Below are positions 58,799 through 63,512 of a stretch of 63,512 nucleotides of DNA, one piece after another (within the stretch, counting starts at the first letter, position 1; each line of letters begins with the position of its first letter). Under the pieces are notes generated by a model that saw only the letters and a list, made by a program, of their open reading frames with translations, was not told the origin of the DNA and made no database searches. Origin of the DNA: Williamsia sp. (lineage in GTDB: Bacteria > Actinomycetota > Actinomycetes > Mycobacteriales > Mycobacteriaceae); assembly GCF_016462415.1 (NCBI RefSeq), contig NZ_JAEMTF010000007.1, forward strand, positions 29,428-92,939. Direction: 5' to 3'. A program made the translations under genes and the position numbers.

Positions 58799-60876
58799 AC
58801 GGCACTGTGACCTACAACGATTCGTCGATCACCTCGGTCCTCGTCGCCAACCGCGGCGAGATCGCGCGACGTGTGTTCGCGACCTGTGAGCGGATGGGGT
58901 TGTCCACCGTCGCGGTCTTCTCCGACCCCGACGCCGCCGCCCCACACGTCGCGGCGGCCGACCGTGCGGTCCGGCTGCCCGGTGAGACGTCGGCGGCGAC
59001 CTACCTCGATGCCGACGCGATCATCGCCGCGGCCAAGTCCGCCGGCGCCGACGCGATCCACCCCGGATACGGATTCCTTTCCGAGAACGCCGCTTTCGCG
59101 CAGTCGGTGATCGACGCCGGTATCGCGTGGATCGGCCCGCCGCCGTCGTCGATCACCTCGATGGGGTCGAAGGTCAACGCCAAGGCGATCATGTCCGGCT
59201 CGGGTGTACCGATCCTCGGCGACCTCGACCCGGCCACGCTGACCGCCTCGGACCTGCCCGTGCTCATCAAGGCCTCGGCCGGCGGTGGCGGACGCGGCAT
59301 GCGCATCGTCCGCGACATCGCCGACCTCGCGAGCGAGGTCACGGCCGCGGCCCGCGAGGCCGAGTCCGCCTTCGGTGATCCGACGGTGTTCTGTGAGCCG
59401 TATGTCGAACGCGGACACCACATCGAGGTACAGGTGCTCGCCGATCAGCACGGCCGTGTCTGGACGGTGGGGGAGCGGGAGTGCTCCATCCAGCGTCGGC
59501 ACCAGAAGATCATCGAGGAGGCGCCCGCGCCGCTCGTCGAGCGCATAGGTGGTGATCTACGGAGGCGCCTGTTCGACGCAGCGCGCAACGCGGCATCGGC
59601 CATCGGATACGTCGGCGCCGGCACGGTGGAGTTCCTCGCCGACGGTTCCGGTCGCTTCTACTTCCTGGAGATGAACACCCGTCTGCAGGTCGAACACCCG
59701 GTCACCGAGGCGACGACCGGTCTCGACCTCGTCGAATGGCAGATCCGGGTCGCCGACGGTGAGCCGCTCGGCGACACCCCGCCGCCGATCACCGGCCACT
59801 CCATCGAGGCCCGGCTCTACGCCGAGGACCCGGCCGCGAACTGGTCGCCGCAGTCGGGCACCGTCTTCGACATCGACCTGCCCGCCGACGTGACGTTCGA
59901 CCGACTCGACCGACCGGGCATCCGCGTCGACTCCGGGATCGAGGCGGGCAGCGAGATCTCGGTGTTCTACGACCCGATGCTCGCCAAGGTCATCAGCTGG
60001 GCCCCGGACCGTACCCGGGCCGCGGCGATGCTCGCCGGCGCACTGGCGCGGGCGACGGTCCACGGACCCGGCACCAACCGCGATCTGCTCGTCACCATCC
60101 TGCGGCACAGCGTGTTCCGCTCCGGTGACACCGACACCGGGTTCATCGACCAGATCGGCCTGCCGGTGCTGTCGCGACCGCTGGCCGACGCGTCCGAGGT
60201 CCGGCTGGCCGCGGTGGCCGCGGCGGCATCGGGAGCCGCGAGAAACCGCGACGCCGCCACGGTGCAGCGCGGAATCCCCTCGGGATGGCGGAACCTGCAC
60301 TCGCAGTACCAGACCACACAGTTCGTGCCCGACGGCTCCGATCCGATCGCCGACGTCGACGCGGCGATCTCGGTGCGCTACCGCGCCGGCCGTGACTCCG
60401 TCGACCTGCCCGACGACCCGTCGGTGACGCTGGTGGGGGCGTCGGCGTCGTCGGTGACCCTCGAGGTCGACGGTGTCCGTCGACGGTTCGCCGTCGCCCG
60501 GTACGTCGACGCCCAGAACCGTGCGGTGACCTACGTCGACTCCGATGCGACGTCGGTGACCCTGCGCGACGTGCCACGGTTCACCGATCCGTCCGCGGTC
60601 GGCAAGCCCGGGTCGTTGCTCGCGCCCATGCCGGGATCGGTCATCCGGATCGCGGTCGAGATCGGCGATCAGGTGACGCAAGGCCAGCCGCTGCTGTGGC
60701 TGGAGGCTATGAAGATGGAACACACGGTGCACGCACCCGCCGACGGGGTGGTGGCCGAACTGGCCGTCGTGGCCGGACAACAACTCGCGGTGGGCGATGT
60801 GCTCGCCGTCATCAGCAGTGACACCCCTTCCGAGGACAACCCCTCCGGGGACAGCGCGACAGAGGAGACAGCATGA
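58795..60876 (+). CDS. acyl-CoA carboxylase alpha subunit (biotin carboxylase + BCCP)
   Basis: 693 aa. Biotin carboxylase domain (SVLVANRGEIARRVF, HPGYGFLSENAAFA, KASAGGGGRGMRIV, EMNTRLQVEHPVTE) occupies about residues 10-460. A BT linker and a C-terminal biotinyl domain follow with the biotinylation motif LEAMKMEHTV. An acidic 25-residue tail (TPSEDNPSGDSATEE) closes it. GTG 58795 overlaps the beta-subunit stop; GTG 58807 is an alternative. Forms the holoenzyme with the preceding gene product. Confidence 0.93.
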   Translation: MNGTVTYNDSSITSVLVANRGEIARRVFATCERMGLSTVAVFSDPDAAAPHVAAADRAVRLPGETSAATYLDADAIIAAAKSAGADAIHPGYGFLSENAAFAQSVIDAGIAWIGPPPSSITSMGSKVNAKAIMSGSGVPILGDLDPATLTASDLPVLIKASAGGGGRGMRIVRDIADLASEVTAAAREAESAFGDPTVFCEPYVERGHHIEVQVLADQHGRVWTVGERECSIQRRHQKIIEEAPAPLVERIGGDLRRRLFDAARNAASAIGYVGAGTVEFLADGSGRFYFLEMNTRLQVEHPVTEATTGLDLVEWQIRVADGEPLGDTPPPITGHSIEARLYAEDPAANWSPQSGTVFDIDLPADVTFDRLDRPGIRVDSGIEAGSEISVFYDPMLAKVISWAPDRTRAAAMLAGALARATVHGPGTNRDLLVTILRHSVFRSGDTDTGFIDQIGLPVLSRPLADASEVRLAAVAAAASGAARNRDAATVQRGIPSGWRNLHSQYQTTQFVPDGSDPIADVDAAISVRYRAGRDSVDLPDDPSVTLVGASASSVTLEVDGVRRRFAVARYVDAQNRAVTYVDSDATSVTLRDVPRFTDPSAVGKPGSLLAPMPGSVIRIAVEIGDQVTQGQPLLWLEAMKMEHTVHAPADGVVAELAVVAGQQLAVGDVLAVISSDTPSEDNPSGDSATEETA

Positions 60877-62069
60877 CCGCAACATCCGAGCGACCGACCG
60901 AAACTGCCGTGAACCCCTTCGTGGAGACCGAGGAGCGCGCGGCACTGCGTGCCTCGGTGGCCGCACTGGGCAAGCGCTACGGCCAGCAGTACTTCATGGA
61001 GTGCGCCCGCACCGGCAAGAAGACCGATGAGCTGTGGGCCGAGGCAGGCAAGCTCGGCTTCCTCGGCGTCAACCTCCCCGAGGAGTACGGCGGCGGCGGC
61101 GCGGGCATCTATGAGCTCGCGATCGTCATGGAGGAGTTGGCCGCGAACGGTGTCGGGCTGCTGATGATGGTGGTCTCGCCCGCCATCTGCGGCAACATCA
61201 TCGCCCGTTTCGGCACCGACGAGCAGAAGCAGCAATGGTTGCCCGGTCTGTCCGACGGCAGCGTCACCATGGCCTTCGGCATCACCGAGCCCGAGGCCGG
61301 GTCGAACTCGCACCAGATCACCACCACCGCCCGCCGCGACGGTGACGACTGGCTGCTCACCGGTCGCAAGGTGTGGATCTCCGGTGTCGACCAGGCCGAC
61401 GCGGTCCTGATCGTCGCCCGCACCGAGGACGCGAAGACCGGCAAGCTCAAGCCGGCGTTGTTCATCGTGCCGACCGACACCCCGAACTTCGAGTACAAGA
61501 TGATCGACATGGAGCTGATCAACCCCGAGAAGCAGTTCCAGCTGTTCCTCGACGACGTCCGCCTGCCGTCGACGGCGCTCGTCGGATCGGCCGACGCGGC
61601 ATTGGGTCAGCTCTTCGCCGGTCTCAACCCGGAACGGATCATGGCGGCGGCCTCGGCCATCGGCATGGCACGCTTCGCGCTGAACAAGGCCGTCGACTAC
61701 GTCAACAACCGCACCGTGTGGAAGACGCCGATCGGCGCGCACCAGGCGATCGCACATCCGTTGGCGGTGGGCAAGATCGAGATGGAGATGGCCAAGCTGA
61801 TGATGCAGAAGGCCGCCAGCATGTACGACGCGGGCGACGACTGGGGCGCCGCCGAGCCGGCCAACATGAGCAAGTACGCCGCCGCCGAGGCGTGCGTGAA
61901 GATCGTCGACCAGGCCGTGCAGTCGATGGGCGGCAACGGTCTGTCGAGCGAGTACGGGATCGCTCCGCTGCTCAACCTCTGCCGCGTCGCCCGGGTGGCA
62001 CCGGTGAGCCGCGAGATGGTGCTCAACTTCGTGGCGCAGACCAGCCTCGGCCTGCCCAAGTCCTACTGA
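60873..62069 (+). CDS. acyl-CoA dehydrogenase family protein (second ACAD of the operon)
   Basis: 398 aa. FGITEPEAGSNSHQI, DWLLTGRKVWISGVDQAD and MGGNGLSSEYGIAPLLNLCRVARVAPVSREMVLNFVAQ mark the family. The EGT motif is replaced by APVSREM, so the base is probably the Glu in NPERIMAAASAIG, a pattern of crotonobetainyl/branched-type ACADs. Together with the ACAD at 56043 this gives the operon two desaturation steps. ATGA overlap with the carboxylase alpha gene. Confidence 0.9.
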   Translation: MTATSERPTETAVNPFVETEERAALRASVAALGKRYGQQYFMECARTGKKTDELWAEAGKLGFLGVNLPEEYGGGGAGIYELAIVMEELAANGVGLLMMVVSPAICGNIIARFGTDEQKQQWLPGLSDGSVTMAFGITEPEAGSNSHQITTTARRDGDDWLLTGRKVWISGVDQADAVLIVARTEDAKTGKLKPALFIVPTDTPNFEYKMIDMELINPEKQFQLFLDDVRLPSTALVGSADAALGQLFAGLNPERIMAAASAIGMARFALNKAVDYVNNRTVWKTPIGAHQAIAHPLAVGKIEMEMAKLMMQKAASMYDAGDDWGAAEPANMSKYAAAEACVKIVDQAVQSMGGNGLSSEYGIAPLLNLCRVARVAPVSREMVLNFVAQTSLGLPKSY

Positions 62070-62103
62070 TGTCTCTGGTCGCACTGATGGCAAGGTGTCA
62101 CCC

Positions 62104-62904
62104 ATGACAACCCTGGTCACGTGCGAGTCCTCGGCCGGCGTCGCGACGATCACGCTCGACTCGCCGTCGAACCGCAACGCGCTCTCGGCCGATCTCGTCG
62201 CGCAGTTGCTCGAGCACCTCGCCACGGCCGGGAATGACCCCGCGGTGCGATCGGTCGTGCTCACGCACACCGGCGGCACGTTCTGCGCCGGTGCCGATCT
62301 CGCCGGGGCGCTGGGTTCGGGCATGTCGCCGGAGGAGGCGTCGGCGGCCGGGGCGAAAGCCATGGTCTCGGTGATGCGGACGATCCTGGAGCTGCCGCGG
62401 CCGGTGGTGGCGCGGGTCGACGGGCACGTCCGGGCCGGTGGCATCGGGCTACTCGGTGCCTGCGACATCGCCGTCGCAGGGCCGTCGAGCACCTTCGCGC
62501 TGACCGAGGCACGCCTCGGCCTGGCGCCGTCGGTGATCTCGTTGACGCTGCTGTCGCGGATGACCTCGCGGTCGGTCGGACGCTACTTCGTCACCGGCGA
62601 GCGCTTCGGCGCCGCGGAGGCCGAGTCGATGGGGTTGATCACCGTCGCCGCGGCCGACGCCGACGCGCTGGCCTGGACCACCGGCGGCATCCTGGAAGCG
62701 ATCGGCAAGGGCTCCCCGCAGGGATTGCGGGAGTCGAAAAAGGTCGCCACCGCACAGATCCGGGCCGAGTTCGAGCGGTTCGCCGCGGATCGGACCCGGG
62801 AGTCGGCGGCACTGTTCGCCTCTGACGAGGCCCGTGAGGGCATGACCGCGTTCCTGGAGAAGCGCCCGCCGCGATGGGCTGTCACCGAACCGGCGGCGAC
62901 GTGA
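62104..62904 (+). CDS. enoyl-CoA hydratase, methylglutaconyl/isohexenylglutaconyl type
   Basis: 266-aa crotonase. Oxyanion-hole segment TFCAGADLAGAL and HVRAGGIGLLGACDIAVAG; the second catalytic Glu is present in ALTEARLGLAPSV, while the first Glu position is Gly (GGIGLLGACD), a pattern I associate with LiuC/AtuE-type hydratases. This supports 3-methylglutaconyl- or isohexenylglutaconyl-CoA as substrate. ATG 62104 has AAGGT upstream; a GTG at 62095 is possible. Its stop overlaps the TetR gene start. Confidence 0.88.
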   Translation: MTTLVTCESSAGVATITLDSPSNRNALSADLVAQLLEHLATAGNDPAVRSVVLTHTGGTFCAGADLAGALGSGMSPEEASAAGAKAMVSVMRTILELPRPVVARVDGHVRAGGIGLLGACDIAVAGPSSTFALTEARLGLAPSVISLTLLSRMTSRSVGRYFVTGERFGAAEAESMGLITVAAADADALAWTTGGILEAIGKGSPQGLRESKKVATAQIRAEFERFAADRTRESAALFASDEAREGMTAFLEKRPPRWAVTEPAAT

Positions 62905-63512
62905 TGTTCCGGGACTCCGGGCGACCGCCCACGCCGACCCGCACGCCGCAGCAGGACCGGTCGCGCGCAACGAGAGAACGGCTGATCTCGGCGACGATCG
63001 ACGTGCTGGCCACCGAGGGGTGGTCGGCGTCGACGGTGTCGGTGGTGGCCGAGCGGGCGGGGGTGTCCCGCGGTGCGGCACAACATCACTTCCCGACCCG
63101 CGAGAGCCTGATCACGGCGACGCTGGAGCAGACGTTCGACGAACTCACCGGTCGTGCGTCGGTGATGGACGAGACGCTGCCCGAGGGTCCTGGTCGCGTG
63201 GAGGCCGTGGTCTCGCGCGCGGTCGACATCTACACCGGCACCCAGTTCAAGGCGGCGCTACAGGTGTGGAGTGCCGCGGCGTCGGATCCGGGTCTGCGCG
63301 ATCTGATCCGTCCGCTGGAGCGGAAGTTCGCCCGTGCGGCGCATCGGATGACCGTCCATGCGATCGCCGGCGACACCGACGATCCCGCCGTGCACCGGCT
63401 CGTGCAGGCCACCCTCGACATGGCGCGTGGGCTCGGTCTGGCCGACACCCTCTCCGACGACTCCGCCCGTCGCAAACAGGTCGTCGCGACGTGGTCGGAA
63501 GTACTTGCCGCA
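62901..63512 (+). CDS. TetR family regulator of the atu/liu-like operon (truncated by window end)
   Basis: Open through the last base of the window (204 codons, no stop), so the C-terminus is missing. HTH in residues about 22-70 (ATRERLISATIDVLATEGWSASTVSVVAERAGVSRGAAQHHFPTRESLI), then helices of the ligand domain (SRAVDIYTGTQFKAALQVWSAA). GTG 62901 overlaps the hydratase stop; ATG 62904 in frame is an alternative. Co-transcription suggests autoregulation, with the CAAGCA/TGCTTG palindrome at 53472-53487 as candidate site and a pathway acyl-CoA as probable inducer. Confidence 0.9.
   Translation, partial: MMFRDSGRPPTPTRTPQQDRSRATRERLISATIDVLATEGWSASTVSVVAERAGVSRGAAQHHFPTRESLITATLEQTFDELTGRASVMDETLPEGPGRVEAVVSRAVDIYTGTQFKAALQVWSAAASDPGLRDLIRPLERKFARAAHRMTVHAIAGDTDDPAVHRLVQATLDMARGLGLADTLSDDSARRKQVVATWSEVLAA

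Overview
The window looks like chromosome of a high-GC actinomycete of the Mycobacteriales, most likely Gordonia or a close relative such as Rhodococcus or Williamsia. The evidence is strong GC bias in third codon positions, dense gene packing with 4-base ATGA/GTGA overlaps, many GTG and TTG starts, and many leaderless genes with a TANNNT -10 box 6-7 nt before the start codon. The gene families are also typical of this order: FprB, CitA, HelR, FadD5, DUF3558 lipoproteins, 13E12-type HNH protein and CYP51/CYP123. I saw no tRNA, rRNA, CRISPR array, transposase, phage gene or replication origin. No gene-free stretch exceeds about 150 bases.

Layout. (1) 1-6240: start of a FAD-linked dehydrogenase, a DUF5302 protein, an acyl-CoA synthetase, then the divergent mmsA-ACAD-mmsB operon (distal valine catabolism) and a MarR regulator. 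(2) 6241-9162: uracil-DNA glycosylase UdgB and an AAC(3)-type acetyltransferase, transcribed divergently from overlapping -10 boxes, and a DUF222/HNH protein. (3) 9241-13989: HelR, with a near-perfect rifamycin-associated element upstream, then two divergent citrate synthase genes, one fused to a helix-turn-helix domain. (4) 14020-24167: amino-acid permease, small membrane protein, secreted EEP-fold hydrolase, a TetR-MFS-PLP enzyme-lactone oxidase operon, S4 RNA-binding protein, two DUF3558 lipoproteins and an acyl-ACP thioesterase. (5) 24320-31660: FprB, a glycosyltransferase/methyltransferase/toroid-protein trio, an F420-type oxidoreductase and FadD5. (6) 31702-32678: a DUF559 nuclease-like gene between two 77-bp direct repeats with a palindromic core. 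(7) 32673-35224: methyltransferase, quinone reductase, DUF2277, isochorismatase.

(8) 35235-49245 is a 14-kb divergent cluster around one TetR gene. Leftward: aldehyde dehydrogenase, SDR, 3-HIBADH-type dehydrogenase, AhpD-like protein, hotdog thioesterase and a CYP125-like P450. Rightward: TetR, CYP123, SDR, CYP51, 3Fe-4S ferredoxin, NTF2-like protein, an unknown 419-aa protein, a FadD19-like ligase and an SDR. Gene order matches the M. tuberculosis Rv0760c-Rv0771 region as I remember it, extended by steroid side-chain-type genes. It is probably an oxidative pathway for a sterol- or terpenoid-like acid.

(9) 49245-50224: a second DUF559 gene between two long hairpins that are related to each other but not to those at 31702-32678. 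(10) 50233-52444: ABC exporter pair and a small membrane protein. (11) 52497-63512: a double-hotdog thioesterase, then a tight operon of TIGR03084 protein, AtuA, acyl-CoA dehydrogenase, acyl-CoA carboxylase beta and alpha, a second acyl-CoA dehydrogenase, enoyl-CoA hydratase and a TetR regulator cut by the window edge. This resembles acyclic terpene (atu) or leucine/isovalerate (liu) degradation and has a palindromic candidate operator in its promoter.

The best candidate for something undescribed is the repeated architecture of the two DUF559 cassettes: an AbiEi-like winged helix plus a Vsr-like nuclease domain, one gene, no partner toxin, bracketed by locus-specific palindromes. In the second locus the two hairpins differ by paired, compensating changes.
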